NCBI RefSeq assembly: GCF_029543155.1
Contig: NZ_JARQXA010000009.1
Location: 82,014 to 146,013, forward strand
DNA from: Sphingomonas sp. HITSZ_GF
Lineage (GTDB): Bacteria; Pseudomonadota; Alphaproteobacteria; Sphingomonadales; Sphingomonadaceae
Direction: 5' to 3'
DNA length: 64,000 nucleotides
This document shows positions 26,683 to 35,579 of the stretch, one piece after another. A program made the position numbers and the translations under genes. The notes under the pieces were generated by a model. That model was not told the origin of the DNA and ran no database searches. It saw nothing but the letters and a program-made list of their open reading frames with translations. The first letter of the stretch is position 1. Each line of letters starts with the position of its first letter.

Positions 26683-28323
26683 ATGCTTCGCCTTTCCGGA
26701 CTCTATCTGCCGCTCGACCACGCCCCCGAGGCCCTGCCCGAGGCGATCGTCAAACGGCTGGGCATCGAGGCCGGCGAATTGAAGCGCCACGAACTCTATC
26801 GCCGCGGCAACGACGCGCGCCGGCGCAACGCGATCCAGCTCGTCTATACGGTGGACGTCGAGCTGGCCGACGAGGCGGCGGTGCTGGCGCGCTTTCCGGA
26901 CGACAAGGACCTGCGCCCCACCCCGGACATGGCCTATCATTTCCCGGTGATGGCGCCCGGCGGCTGGAGCGGATTGCGCCCGGTGGTGATCGGCGCGGGG
27001 CCGTGCGGGCTGTTCGCCGGGCTGATCCTCGCGCAGATGGGCTTCCGCCCGATCATCCTCGACCGCGGCAAGGTGGTGCGCCAGCGGACCAAGGACACCT
27101 GGGGGCTGTGGCGCCAGGGCAAGCTCAATCCCGACAGCAACGTCCAGTTCGGCGAGGGCGGCGCCGGCACCTTTTCCGACGGCAAGCTCTATTGCCGGGT
27201 GAAGGACCCGCGCTTCCTCGGCCGCAAGGTGCTCGAGGAGTTCGTCAAGGCCGGCGCGCCCGACGATATCCTGTGGGAAGCGCATCCGCATATCGGCACC
27301 TTCCGCCTCGTCACCATGGTGGAGAGCATGCGGGCGACGATCGAGGCGCTGGGCGGCGAATATCGCTGGGAAACCCGGGTCGACGACCTGGAGCTGGAGC
27401 GCACGCCCGACGGCAGCCAGAAGATGCGCGGGCTGCACCTGCACGATCTTGCAACGGGTGGGGGCAGCTTCCTGGAGGCCGATCATGTCGTGCTGGCGGT
27501 AGGGCACAGCGCCCGGCCGACCTTCGAGATGCTCCACCGGCGCGGGGTGCATATCGAAGCCAAGCCCTTCGCGATCGGCGTGCGGATCGAGCATCCGCAG
27601 AGCTGGATCGACCGGGCGCGCTTCGGCAAGTGCGCCGGGCATCCGGACCTGGGCGCGGCGGCCTACAGCCTGGTCCATCACGCCTCGAACGGGCGCAGCG
27701 TCTATAGCTTCTGCATGTGCCCCGGCGGGCGCGTGGTGGCAGCGACCTCCGAGGAAGGCCGCGTCGTCACCAACGGGATGAGCCAATATTCGCGGGCCGA
27801 GTTCAATGCGAACTCCGGGCTGGTTGTCGCGATCGATCCGGCCAAGGACTTTCCGGGCGGGCCGCTGGCGGGGATCGAGCTGCAGCGGCACTGGGAGGAC
27901 ATGGCGTTCATCGCCGGCGGCTCCAACTATCATGCGCCGGGGCAGCTGGTGGGTGACCTGCTCGCCGGGCGCGCCTCGACCGCGCTGGGCGAAGTCATCC
28001 CCTCGTACAAGCCGGGGGTGAAGATGACCGACCTCTCCGAATGCCTGCCGGGCTTCGTGATCGAAGCGTTCCGCGAGGCGCTGCCGGTGTTCGGGCGCCA
28101 GATCGCCAATTACGACCATCATGATGCGATCATGACCGGGGTGGAAACGCGGACCTCGTCGCCGGTGCGGATCACGCGCGGCAAGGACCACCAGAGCCTG
28201 AACGTGGCGCAGCTGTTCCCGGCGGGCGAAGGCGCCGGCTATGCGGGCGGGATTTTGTCCGCGGCGATCGACGGGATCAAGACTGCCGAGGCGGTGGCGC
28301 GGAGTTTGGTGGGGGCCGATTGA
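26683..28323 (+). CDS. NAD(P)/FAD-dependent oxidoreductase (COG2509-like)
   Basis: A 546-residue flavoprotein. An N-terminal region of about 90 residues precedes the FAD-binding Rossmann motif VIGAGPCGLFAGL at about residue 105. Further on are the conserved FGEGGAGTFSDGKLYCRV, a VLAVGHSARP block, and a C-terminal GEGAGYAGGI that closes the FAD site. This large family of FAD-dependent dehydrogenases is widespread but has no agreed function. It is a single gene between two extragenic palindromes. Confidence 0.85.
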   Translation: MLRLSGLYLPLDHAPEALPEAIVKRLGIEAGELKRHELYRRGNDARRRNAIQLVYTVDVELADEAAVLARFPDDKDLRPTPDMAYHFPVMAPGGWSGLRPVVIGAGPCGLFAGLILAQMGFRPIILDRGKVVRQRTKDTWGLWRQGKLNPDSNVQFGEGGAGTFSDGKLYCRVKDPRFLGRKVLEEFVKAGAPDDILWEAHPHIGTFRLVTMVESMRATIEALGGEYRWETRVDDLELERTPDGSQKMRGLHLHDLATGGGSFLEADHVVLAVGHSARPTFEMLHRRGVHIEAKPFAIGVRIEHPQSWIDRARFGKCAGHPDLGAAAYSLVHHASNGRSVYSFCMCPGGRVVAATSEEGRVVTNGMSQYSRAEFNANSGLVVAIDPAKDFPGGPLAGIELQRHWEDMAFIAGGSNYHAPGQLVGDLLAGRASTALGEVIPSYKPGVKMTDLSECLPGFVIEAFREALPVFGRQIANYDHHDAIMTGVETRTSSPVRITRGKDHQSLNVAQLFPAGEGAGYAGGILSAAIDGIKTAEAVARSLVGAD

Positions 28324-28340
28324 TCGCCTTATCTCCTTTG

Positions 28341-28433
28341 GTCATCCCCGCGCAGGCGAGGATCCATTGCCACCGAAGACAATGAGACTCACCACGATCA
28401 GCCAGAATGGATCCCCGCCTGCGCGGGGATGAC
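28341..28433. repeat. Long inverted extragenic repeat
   Basis: Two 28-base arms (28341-28368 and 28406-28433) complementary with one mismatch, beginning GTCATCCCCGCGCAGGC. They are separated by 37 bases and form a large cruciform between two convergent genes. It may act as a bidirectional terminator. Confidence 0.8.
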
Positions 28434-28465
28434 GATGTAGGTGGCGCAAAGGGCGGACAGCAAAT

Positions 28466-29428
28466 TCAGGACGATGGCCGAGGTCGCGGTGCGAACGAAG
28501 GCCCCGGCCGCCGATGCGCCGCGACGCAGGTCACCACGCTCGCCACCACCAGCACGAAGGCAAGCGCCTCGAGCGCAGTCGGCCCGCGGTGCTCCCAGGC
28601 GAAGACGTAGAGCAAGGCGAACAGCGTCTCGAAGGTGATCATCTGGCCCGACAGAGTGAGTGGCAGCAGCCGGCTCATCCGGTTCCACAGCGCATTGCCC
28701 AGGATCGAGGCGAAGACCGCCACGCCGGCGGAGACTGCGGCGAGCAGCGCCCAGTCCCCTGCCCCGTGGCTGCGCGCGCCGAGCAGCAGCGCCAGCGGGA
28801 TCAGCAGCACGCTCTGCGCGCCGGTGGCGATGCCGGTCAGCAGGCTCCAATCGTGCGAGGATATGGTCTTCAGCCGGGCGAGCAGGTGATTGTTGTACAC
28901 CGCATAGGCGCCCCAGGAAGCAAGCGCGCCGATCGCGCAGAGCAGGCCGGCAAGCTGGGCGCCGGCCGGGCGGGTCGAGGGCAGGAACAGCGCCTGCCCG
29001 CCGATGCAGGCCGCGCCCGCCACGCAGAGCAGCAGCGAGGGCGCCAGCCGGGCGAGCGGAACGGCATCCCTGGCGCGGCTGCCGGCGATGGTGACGAGGA
29101 CGGGCAGGAACCCGATCACCAGCGCGGTGACCGCCGCACCGCCGAGCTGCACCGAGCCGGCGAGGAGGATGTAGTAGAGCGTGTTGCCGAGGAGCGCGAG
29201 CCAGCCGAGCGCGCGCCACTCGCCGCTTCCCAGCATGGGCGCGAGGCTGCGCCAGCGCGGCGCGATCAGCGCGGCGGAGATCAGGCCATAGGCAAGATAG
29301 CGGCCGATGGTCAGCTCGAGCGGACCGAAGGCGCGGGCCAGTTCGGGCGCGAGGAACACCAGCCCCCAGAGCGCGCCGGCCACGGCCCCGCACAGCACGC
29401 CCAGCACCAGTGATCCGCGATCCGTCAT
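28466..29428 (-). CDS. EamA/DMT family transporter
   Basis: A 320-residue inner-membrane protein with ten predicted helices made of two EamA repeats (LCGAVAGALWGLVF at the start of the first, LLCAIGALASWGAYAVYNN at the second). Members export amino acids and other metabolites. The ATG at 29428 has GGAAGGAG upstream. It is transcribed divergently from an Lrp/AsnC regulator, a common exporter-regulator pairing that suggests amino acid efflux. Confidence 0.88.
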   Translation of the reverse strand: MTDRGSLVLGVLCGAVAGALWGLVFLAPELARAFGPLELTIGRYLAYGLISAALIAPRWRSLAPMLGSGEWRALGWLALLGNTLYYILLAGSVQLGGAAVTALVIGFLPVLVTIAGSRARDAVPLARLAPSLLLCVAGAACIGGQALFLPSTRPAGAQLAGLLCAIGALASWGAYAVYNNHLLARLKTISSHDWSLLTGIATGAQSVLLIPLALLLGARSHGAGDWALLAAVSAGVAVFASILGNALWNRMSRLLPLTLSGQMITFETLFALLYVFAWEHRGPTALEALAFVLVVASVVTCVAAHRRPGPSFAPRPRPSS

Positions 29429-29521
29429 CCCGCTCCTTCCTTTTCCACGGCGGGGAATATCATCGCTACGACGGGCCGAGCGCTCTTGATTCAGGATCCG
29501 GATGCAACAAAAACTCGCCGG

Positions 29522-30010
29522 ATGACCGACGGGCAGGACAAATCTTCGCGCGCACTCGATTCCTTCGACCGGGCGATCCTTCGACTCGTGCAGGCGGACA
29601 ACAAGCTGCCGCAGCGGCGTATCGGCGAGGCGGTGAACCTGTCGGCGGCGGCAGTGCAGCGGCGGATCGCGGCGATGGAGGCGGCCGGGGTGATCGCGCG
29701 CAACGTCGCGGTCGTCGATCCCGACGCGGTGCCGCTCACCATCACCTCGATCGTCGAGGTGCAGCTGATCAACGAGCATGCGCCGACAGTAGCGCAGGCG
29801 CAGCGGCTGTTCCTCGCCACGCCCGAGGTGCAGCAATGCTATTACGTCACCGGCGGGGTGAGCTTCGTGCTGGTAATCGTCACCACCGACATGCGCGCCT
29901 ATTCGGCGCTGACCAAGAGCCTGTTCGCCGAGAAGGATTTCATCGCCAGCTATCGCTCGCTGATCGCGCTCGACCGGGTGAAGGCGGATACGAGCATCAT
30001 TATCCCATAG
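29522..30010 (+). CDS. Lrp/AsnC family transcriptional regulator
   Basis: A 162-residue regulator. The HTH covers about residues 10-60 (LDSFDRAILRLVQADNK, then LSAAAVQRRIAAME), followed by the ligand-binding RAM domain (QQCYYVTGGVSFVLVI). The ATG at 29522 is chosen because the Lrp core begins nine residues on; an upstream Met adds a non-conserved 12 residues. The 93-base gap to the divergent EamA exporter should hold both promoters. Confidence 0.9.
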   Translation: MTDGQDKSSRALDSFDRAILRLVQADNKLPQRRIGEAVNLSAAAVQRRIAAMEAAGVIARNVAVVDPDAVPLTITSIVEVQLINEHAPTVAQAQRLFLATPEVQQCYYVTGGVSFVLVIVTTDMRAYSALTKSLFAEKDFIASYRSLIALDRVKADTSIIIP

Positions 30011-30021
30011 CCTCTCACGCC

Positions 30022-30114
30022 GTCATCCCCGCGCAGGCGGGGATCCATTCGGGCTGGTTGCCATGGGTTTCACTACCTTCAGCGGCAATAGATCCCCGCC
30101 TTCGCGGGGATGAC
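30022..30114. repeat. Long inverted extragenic repeat
   Basis: Arms starting GTCATCCCCGCGCAGGC (30022) and ending GCCTTCGCGGGGATGAC (30114), about 24 paired bases each. It lies between the convergent Lrp and FkbH-like genes and is of the same family as 28341-28433. Confidence 0.78.
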
Positions 30115-30136
30115 GACTGAGAGGAATAGCCTCCAA

Positions 30137-31672
30137 TCAGGCCGCGTCCCGCGCATCCTCCCCGCCCAGCGCCACTGCCTCGATCCAGCAATCGACCTGG
30201 CCGGCGATCTTCTGGAGCAGGCCGGCATGGAGGTGGGTCACGTCGGCCATCTCGTCCGGCCCGGCGATGTCGGCGACGTCGAGCACCCAGACATGCGCCG
30301 GATTCTCGCGCGCTGCCTTGCGCCACAGCGCGTTGAGCCGGCGGCAGCGCTCGGGGCCGAGATTGTGGGCGGGACGATATCTGTCCGCAGGCGCGTCCTC
30401 AGGCGGGAGGACGACGAGCATGCGGCGGTCCTGCTCGATCAGCAGGATCAGCGTGCGGATGATGCAGGTCTCGTACAGGCCGATATCGACCAGCGGCCAG
30501 CGCTCGCCCCAGCGGCCGTCGAGATAGTCGACCGCGGCGCCATAGACGAGCAAGGGCGGGAAGGCCTGATCCTGCCAGCTGCCGTCGTCCATCATCGCCA
30601 TCGAGAAGACGCGCGGGTGATGATCGAACTCGATCGCGGGGCGGAAGCGGCTGTAATGCGCGATGCCGCCCGACTGGCAATCGAACATGATGCGGATCGC
30701 CGGCTCGGCGAGGAGCTGCGGCGCCTGTTCGGCGAGGATTTCGGCGCGGACCCGGGGATCGTGGAAATCGCTATCGGCGATCCAGTCGGGATCGGTGCGG
30801 TCGAACCGGCCGTCCCAGGCGCTGGTATCGATCGCCGGCCATTTCTCGCGGACCTTGGACAGCGCATAAGCTTCCAGGCCCATGTGCATGATCCGGCACG
30901 AGAAAGTGAAATGGACAAGCACCTGCGCGGCGCGATCGACCATGACGAAGCCGACCAGGCCGTGGCGGCCATAGGCGTCCCAGGCGAAGATCGACCAGCT
31001 GTCGAACCCGACGACGTCGATGATGTCGGCCTCGAGCCGGGCCTGATCGACGCGCGAGCCGGTATAGTTGAGCTGGTTCGAGCGGTTGACGAGATCGGCG
31101 ATCCGGGGCGCGAAATCGAGATTGTCCATCAGATAGGGCGCGGTGGCGTGGAGGCCGCAGCTGCGCAGGAAATCGTGGTTCGACAGCGCCGGCACGGCGG
31201 CGCGATCGGCCTTGCGGCGCTCCAGCATCCGGTAGCGCTCGACCCGGCTCTTGCCGGGCGGGGTGCGCGCGAGCAGCCCGGCGAGGTGATCATCGGCATC
31301 GGAGCGGGTAATCTCGAGTAGCTGAATCTCGGGGATCGCATGCGCGACTTCGCGCAGGTTCGCCGAATTGTCGTCGACGAACAGCACATCGGCGGGGCGC
31401 AGTTGCATGTCGCCGAGGATCGCGCGGATCGCCTCGGGCTTGGGCGTGAAGGCGATGTGGGGAAAGACGAATTCGTCCCACAGGCCGAGCGCGCGCAGCT
31501 TCGCCTCGGCGGTGGCATGGTCGTTCTTCGAGCAGATCGAGGATACGACGCCGCGCGCATTGAACGCGCGGACCAGCTCGGCACGATGCTGGTGGAGGCG
31601 CACCGCCTCGCCATCGGCGAGCGTGCCGGACCAGAGCGTGTCGTCGAGATCCCAGATGATGAGCTTGAGCAT
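30137..31672 (-). CDS. FkbH-like HAD-IIIC protein with SGNH-like C-terminal domain
   Basis: A 511-residue protein in three parts. Residues 1-140 are a HAD-IIIC phosphatase domain (DLDDTLWSGTL with catalytic Asp pair, then FVDDNSANL). Residues about 170-320 match the acyltransferase-like part of FkbH proteins (LVNRSNQLNYTGSR, HFTFSCRIMHMGLEAYAL). The last 180 residues (CQSGGIAH to THLHAGLLQKIAG) look like an SGNH esterase with a possible Asp-His pair. FkbH proteins load a glyceryl unit from 1,3-bisphosphoglycerate onto a carrier protein. No polyketide or peptide synthase is nearby, so the role may be in a surface sugar or lipid modification. Confidence 0.75.
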   Translation of the reverse strand: MLKLIIWDLDDTLWSGTLADGEAVRLHQHRAELVRAFNARGVVSSICSKNDHATAEAKLRALGLWDEFVFPHIAFTPKPEAIRAILGDMQLRPADVLFVDDNSANLREVAHAIPEIQLLEITRSDADDHLAGLLARTPPGKSRVERYRMLERRKADRAAVPALSNHDFLRSCGLHATAPYLMDNLDFAPRIADLVNRSNQLNYTGSRVDQARLEADIIDVVGFDSWSIFAWDAYGRHGLVGFVMVDRAAQVLVHFTFSCRIMHMGLEAYALSKVREKWPAIDTSAWDGRFDRTDPDWIADSDFHDPRVRAEILAEQAPQLLAEPAIRIMFDCQSGGIAHYSRFRPAIEFDHHPRVFSMAMMDDGSWQDQAFPPLLVYGAAVDYLDGRWGERWPLVDIGLYETCIIRTLILLIEQDRRMLVVLPPEDAPADRYRPAHNLGPERCRRLNALWRKAARENPAHVWVLDVADIAGPDEMADVTHLHAGLLQKIAGQVDCWIEAVALGGEDARDAA

Positions 31673-31716
31673 CCTTCATTCTAGGACGCTCGGCCGGGGA
31701 GCGGCGCACTTACTCC

Positions 31717-31742
31717 GTCATCCCGGCGAAAGCCGGGATGAC
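31717..31742. repeat. Extragenic palindromic repeat
   Basis: A single palindrome GTCATCCCGGC-GAAA-GCCGGGATGAC between two same-strand genes. Confidence 0.75.
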
Positions 31743-31763
31743 GATTATTTGCTGACGGCTTTT

Positions 31764-32669
31764 TTAGAGCAGCCCCTGCGCGCGGTACCAGGCGGCGGTG
31801 GCGGCGAGGCCGGCGGGCGTTTCGACCTGGGGCTTCCACAGATTGGCGGGCGGGCGCCGATCCGCATCGACCACCCAATCCTCATGGCAGAAATAGGCGA
31901 CGCGATCCGGCGTGAGCTTGGCGTTCTTGCCACGGACCAGCCGGTCCATATGGGCGCCGGCCATCAGCAGCATGCGCGGGAGGGCGAAGGAAGCCACCCG
32001 CTTGCCGAGCGCGGTGCCGATCGCCTGGGCGAACTGCTTGTGGCTCCAGCCGGTCTCGGTGCCGTCATCGGCGTCGAGGATCTGGTTGCAGCCGTCGGTG
32101 GCGGCGAGCGCGAGCAGCAGGCGGCCGAGGTCGCTCACCTCGATCAGCGAGATACGGCCGCCACGCGGCATCAGCGCAAGGCCCTTCTTCGCCAGCTTGA
32201 ACAGCTCGAGCATCTCGAGGTCGCCCGGGCCGTAGATCGCCGGCGGCCGGACGATCGCCCAGTCGAGGCCCGAGGCCATGACCAGCCTGTCGCCCTCGGC
32301 CTTGGACCAGCCATAGGCGGAAAGCTCCGGCTCGCGCGCGGCAAGCGAGGAGACATGGACGAAGCGGGTGACGCCCCTGGCCTTGGCGGCATCGAGCATG
32401 TTGCGGGTGCCGTCGATATTGCCGGCGGCGAAGCTGGCCTTGTCGGGCGCGTTGACCACGCCGGCGACATGGATGACCGCATCGGCGCCTTCGCAGAGCC
32501 GGGCAAGCGCTTCGGTCGCGTTGAGGTCGCCCTGGACCCAGGTGATGCCTTCCCGCTCCGCCTGCTGGCGGCGCGTTAGCGCGCGGACCTGGTGGCCGGC
32601 TTCGAGCGCAAGCGCGATCAGGCGGGTGCCGACAAAGCCGGTGCCGCCGGTAAGGGCGATGATGCTCAC
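31764..32669 (-). CDS. NAD-dependent epimerase/dehydratase family protein
   Basis: A 301-residue atypical short-chain dehydrogenase. The cofactor motif is TGGTGFVGTRL at residues 7-17, a serine pair lies in VHVSSLAA, and the Tyr-x3-Lys motif is YGWSKAE. It resembles NDUFA9/complex I-associated and nucleoside-sugar epimerases. The ATG overlaps the proB stop (ATGA), so the two genes are cotranscribed. The substrate cannot be told. Confidence 0.85.
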   Translation of the reverse strand: MSIIALTGGTGFVGTRLIALALEAGHQVRALTRRQQAEREGITWVQGDLNATEALARLCEGADAVIHVAGVVNAPDKASFAAGNIDGTRNMLDAAKARGVTRFVHVSSLAAREPELSAYGWSKAEGDRLVMASGLDWAIVRPPAIYGPGDLEMLELFKLAKKGLALMPRGGRISLIEVSDLGRLLLALAATDGCNQILDADDGTETGWSHKQFAQAIGTALGKRVASFALPRMLLMAGAHMDRLVRGKNAKLTPDRVAYFCHEDWVVDADRRPPANLWKPQVETPAGLAATAAWYRAQGLL

Positions 32670-33772
32670 AGCAGCGCCATATGGCTGCGGTGGACGAGTG
32701 TCGAACGCGGGGCATAGCCGAGCAGATCGGCCTGATCCTCGTTGCGGCGGCCGAGGATGCGGGCGGCGTCCTCGGCGGGATATTCGGCGAGACCGCGGGC
32801 GAGCGGCCTGCCGTCCGGCCCCGCGATCACCACCAGGTCGCCGCGGGCGAAATCGCCTTCGATGCGGGTGGCGCCGGCCGCGAGCAGGCTGCGCCCCTGC
32901 CCCAGCGCCTTCGCCGCGCCGGCATCGACATGGATCGTGCCATGCGCGGTGATGCCGCCTGCCAGCCAGGCCTTGCGCGCGGGCGCGGCCTTCTCGGCGA
33001 CGAACAGGCTGTGCTTCGCCTCGGCCGAGAGCGGATGTTCGATCCGGCCCGAGGCGATGGCGAGATGCGCGCCGGCGGCATTGGCGATGCGCGCGGCGGC
33101 GATCTTCGAGACCATGCCGCCCGAGCCCATGCCCGACGCGCTGCCCTTGTCGGCCATGCCCTCGATCGCGCCGTCGATCCGCTCGATGCGCGGGATATGC
33201 ACCGCGCCGGGCAGCGCCGGGTTGCGGTCGTAGAGCCCGTCGATATCGGAGAGCAGCACGACGCCCCCCGCCCCCGCCGCCTGGGCAACGCGCGCGGCGA
33301 GCCGGTCATTGTCGCCGAAGCGGATTTCCTCGGTGGCGACGCTGTCATTCTCGTTGAGCACGGGCACGACGCCGAGGCCGAGCAGCCGATCGAGCGTGGC
33401 GGCGGCATTGAGGTAGCGGCGACGGTCTTCGAGGTCGCCGAGGGTGACCAGCATCTGCGCGGCGGTGAGACCGTTGGCGCCGAGGACATCGGCCCAGACG
33501 CGGCTCAGCTCGATCTGACCGGTGGCGGCAGCGGCCTGTGCGTCCTCCAGGCTGGCGCGGCCGCCCTTGGCGAGCTTGAGGCGCCGGGCCCCGAGCGCGA
33601 TCGCGCCCGAGGAGACCACCGCGACCTGCTGCCCTTCCCGGGCGCGCGCGGCGATATCGGCGGCGATGCCCTCGAGCCATTCCCGGCGCACGCTGCCGTC
33701 CGGGTCGACCAGCAGGGCCGAACCGATCTTGACGACGATGCGCGGACAGGATGCGGGCGGGAATAGGGACAT
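32666..33772 (-). CDS. proB: Glutamate 5-kinase
   Basis: A 368-residue kinase with the amino acid kinase domain (VVKIGSALLV near the N terminus, VSSGAIALG, LNENDSVATEE, FGDNDRLAA, GSGGMVSKI) and a C-terminal PUA domain. It phosphorylates glutamate in the first step of proline synthesis in the cytoplasm. The ATG at 33772 (MSLFPP) is preferred to the one nine codons upstream because the family starts here. Upstream, between it and obgE, sits a DUF559 element. Downstream it overlaps the epimerase gene. Confidence 0.93.
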   Translation of the reverse strand: MSLFPPASCPRIVVKIGSALLVDPDGSVRREWLEGIAADIAARAREGQQVAVVSSGAIALGARRLKLAKGGRASLEDAQAAAATGQIELSRVWADVLGANGLTAAQMLVTLGDLEDRRRYLNAAATLDRLLGLGVVPVLNENDSVATEEIRFGDNDRLAARVAQAAGAGGVVLLSDIDGLYDRNPALPGAVHIPRIERIDGAIEGMADKGSASGMGSGGMVSKIAAARIANAAGAHLAIASGRIEHPLSAEAKHSLFVAEKAAPARKAWLAGGITAHGTIHVDAGAAKALGQGRSLLAAGATRIEGDFARGDLVVIAGPDGRPLARGLAEYPAEDAARILGRRNEDQADLLGYAPRSTLVHRSHMALL

Positions 33773-33824
33773 GGGGTTCCGCTTAGCGAGCATTGTCAAA
33801 ATCGCAATGCAGGAGCATTTTCAG

Positions 33825-33875
33825 TCCTCCCCCGGAGGGGGAGGGGGACCAGCCGAAGGCTGGTGGAGGGGTAGC
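33825..33875. repeat. Left inverted repeat of DUF559 element 1
   Basis: A 51-base unit made of two hairpins (CCTCCCCCGGAGGGGGAGG, then ACCAGCC-GAA-GGCTGGT). Its complement matches 34233-34281 with only three differing positions, two of them single-base gaps. Confidence 0.85.
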
Positions 33876-33882
33876 CCGCCGC

Positions 33883-34233
33883 ATGCTGCACGGCCCGAAA
33901 CGAACGCAGGAGCGCGCCGCCAGACTGCGCCGGGAGCTATCGCTGCCCGAAGTCCTGCTCTGACTGGAGCTTCGCAAACGCCCTGGCGGACTGCGCTTTC
34001 GCAAGCAACATCCTGCAGGCATCTATGTCCTCGACTTCTTCTGCCCCGCCCGGTGTTTGGCCATCGAAGTGGATGGCGAAGCGCATGAGCGAGGGGATCG
34101 GCCGGAACGCGACGTTCAGCGCGACGCGTGGCTGGCGTCCGAAGGGGTGCGTGTGCTTCGTATTCCGGCATCGGAAGTTCTGGGAAATATGGAAGGGGCA
34201 GTCCGCCACATCGTGGCTTTCGCCCGCGGCTAG
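33883..34233 (+). pseudogene. DUF559 endonuclease-like gene with in-frame stop
   Basis: A frame of 117 codons runs from an ATG to a TAG but holds TGA at codon 27 (33961-33963). Read through, it is a DUF559 (Vsr/MutH-like nuclease fold) protein: LPEVLL-stop-LELRKRPGGLRFRKQHPAG, then YVLDFFCP, LAIEVDGEAH and GVRVLRIPA. The family normally has Trp at the stop position (EVLLW), so a TGG to TGA change explains it. Any product would be cut at 26 residues, unless the next start restarts it. The gene lies exactly between two long inverted repeats inserted between obgE and proB. Confidence 0.85.
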
Positions 34234-34281
34234 CTACCCCTCCACCGCCTTCGGCGGTCCCCCTCCCCCTCCGGGGGAGGA
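34233..34281. repeat. Right inverted repeat of DUF559 element 1
   Basis: A 49-base unit, inverted copy of 33825-33875. It begins on the last base of the DUF559 stop codon and ends eight bases before the obgE stop. Confidence 0.85.
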
Positions 34282-34288
34282 TTTTAGA

Positions 34289-35338
34289 CTAGATCGGCGA
34301 CCATTCGATCGTTTCCTCGCCTTCGTCGTCCTCTTCCACCTTGGCGTGGTCGAGGCCGATCGCTTCGAGGAGCTGGTCGAGCACCCAGTCGACGCCGACG
34401 CCGCTGGCGCCCGAGATCGGGATCACCGGATGCCCGCTCGCCTCTTCCAGCTCGGCGGAGAGCGCGGCGATCAGTTCGTCGTCGAGCGTGTCGATCTTGT
34501 TGAGCGCAACGATCACCTTCTTGTCGGTGAGGCCGGCACCATAGGCTTCCAGCTCGTCGCGGACGATGCGGTAGCTCTCGGCAACGTCGGCGTCGTTGGC
34601 ATCGACCAGGTGGAGCAGCACGCGGCAGCGCTCGATATGGCCGAGGAAACGGTCGCCGATGCCGGCGCCTTCGGCCGCGCCCTCGATCAGGCCCGGAATG
34701 TCGGCGACGACGAATTCCTGCATCTTGTGGCGCACCACGCCGAGCTGAGGCCGCGTGGTGGTGAAGGCATAGGCGCCGACCTTGGCCTGGGCGTTGGTCA
34801 CCTGGTTGATGAAGGTCGACTTGCCCGCGTTCGGCAGGCCGACCAGGCCGGCGTCGGCAAGCAGCTTGAGGCGCAGCCAGACATAGGCTTCGTCGCTCGG
34901 CCAGCCGGTGCCGTGCTGGCGCGGCGCGCGGTTGGTCGAGGTCTTGTAGCTCGCATTGCCGCGGCCGCCGTCGCCGCCGCGCAGGAAGACGACGCGCTCG
35001 CCCTCCTTGGTGAGGTCGAGCAGCAGCGTGCGCTCCTCGTCATCGGCGAGCACCTGGGTACCGATCGGGACCTTGATGACGAGATCCTCGCCGCCGCCGC
35101 CGGTACGGTTCGAACCCGAGCCGCCCTGGCCGCGCGGCGCGCGGAAATGCTGCGTGTAGCGGAAGTCGATCAGCGTGTTGAGGCCGGCGACCGCCTCGAA
35201 GATGATGTCGCCGCCCTTGCCGCCATTGCCGCCATCGGGGCCGCCATATTCGATGAACTTCTCACGCCGGAAGCTCACCGCGCCGGGGCCGCCCGCGCCG
35301 GAACGGACGAAGATCTTTGCCTGGTCCAGGAAATGCAT
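34289..35338 (-). CDS. obgE: GTPase ObgE/CgtA
   Basis: A 349-residue GTPase. The glycine-rich Obg fold (MHFLDQAKIFVRSGAGGPGAV, GPDGGNGGKGG) is followed by the G domain: GLPNAGKST (G1), DIPGLIEGAAEGAGIG (G3) and NKID (G4), and a short acidic C-terminal tail. It acts in 50S ribosome maturation and stress signalling. The ATG at 35338 begins the conserved MHFLDQ. The DUF559 element follows it before proB. Confidence 0.96.
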   Translation of the reverse strand: MHFLDQAKIFVRSGAGGPGAVSFRREKFIEYGGPDGGNGGKGGDIIFEAVAGLNTLIDFRYTQHFRAPRGQGGSGSNRTGGGGEDLVIKVPIGTQVLADDEERTLLLDLTKEGERVVFLRGGDGGRGNASYKTSTNRAPRQHGTGWPSDEAYVWLRLKLLADAGLVGLPNAGKSTFINQVTNAQAKVGAYAFTTTRPQLGVVRHKMQEFVVADIPGLIEGAAEGAGIGDRFLGHIERCRVLLHLVDANDADVAESYRIVRDELEAYGAGLTDKKVIVALNKIDTLDDELIAALSAELEEASGHPVIPISGASGVGVDWVLDQLLEAIGLDHAKVEEDDEGEETIEWSPI

Positions 35339-35579
35339 CGCCGCGCCATAGGCGAATGTCGCAAATCCGTCACCCCCATCTATCGGCCAGTATTTGCGCG
35401 ACAGGTATTGCGCCACCGGGGCACCGCGCCGACGGAACGCCGCGGAATCGGGGCCTTGCGTTTCCTTCGCGCAACTTTCCTGCTGGCGCTGCCCGGAACC
35501 CGGAGTATAGGCTTTCGGTTCATGGAGACGGCGCCGATGCGCGCCGGCGAGAAGAAACCAAGGCAACCGTCGCGCGCAG

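Noticed and set aside
33817..34285. ATTTT on both sides of DUF559 element 1 as a target-site duplication
   Set aside because: Only five A/T bases match, and the left copy is separated from the repeat by three bases, so it may be chance.
35495..35520. GGAAC-N17-GGTT before lptF as an EcfG promoter
   Set aside because: It matches loosely, lies in a housekeeping context, and such short patterns occur by chance in GC-rich DNA.
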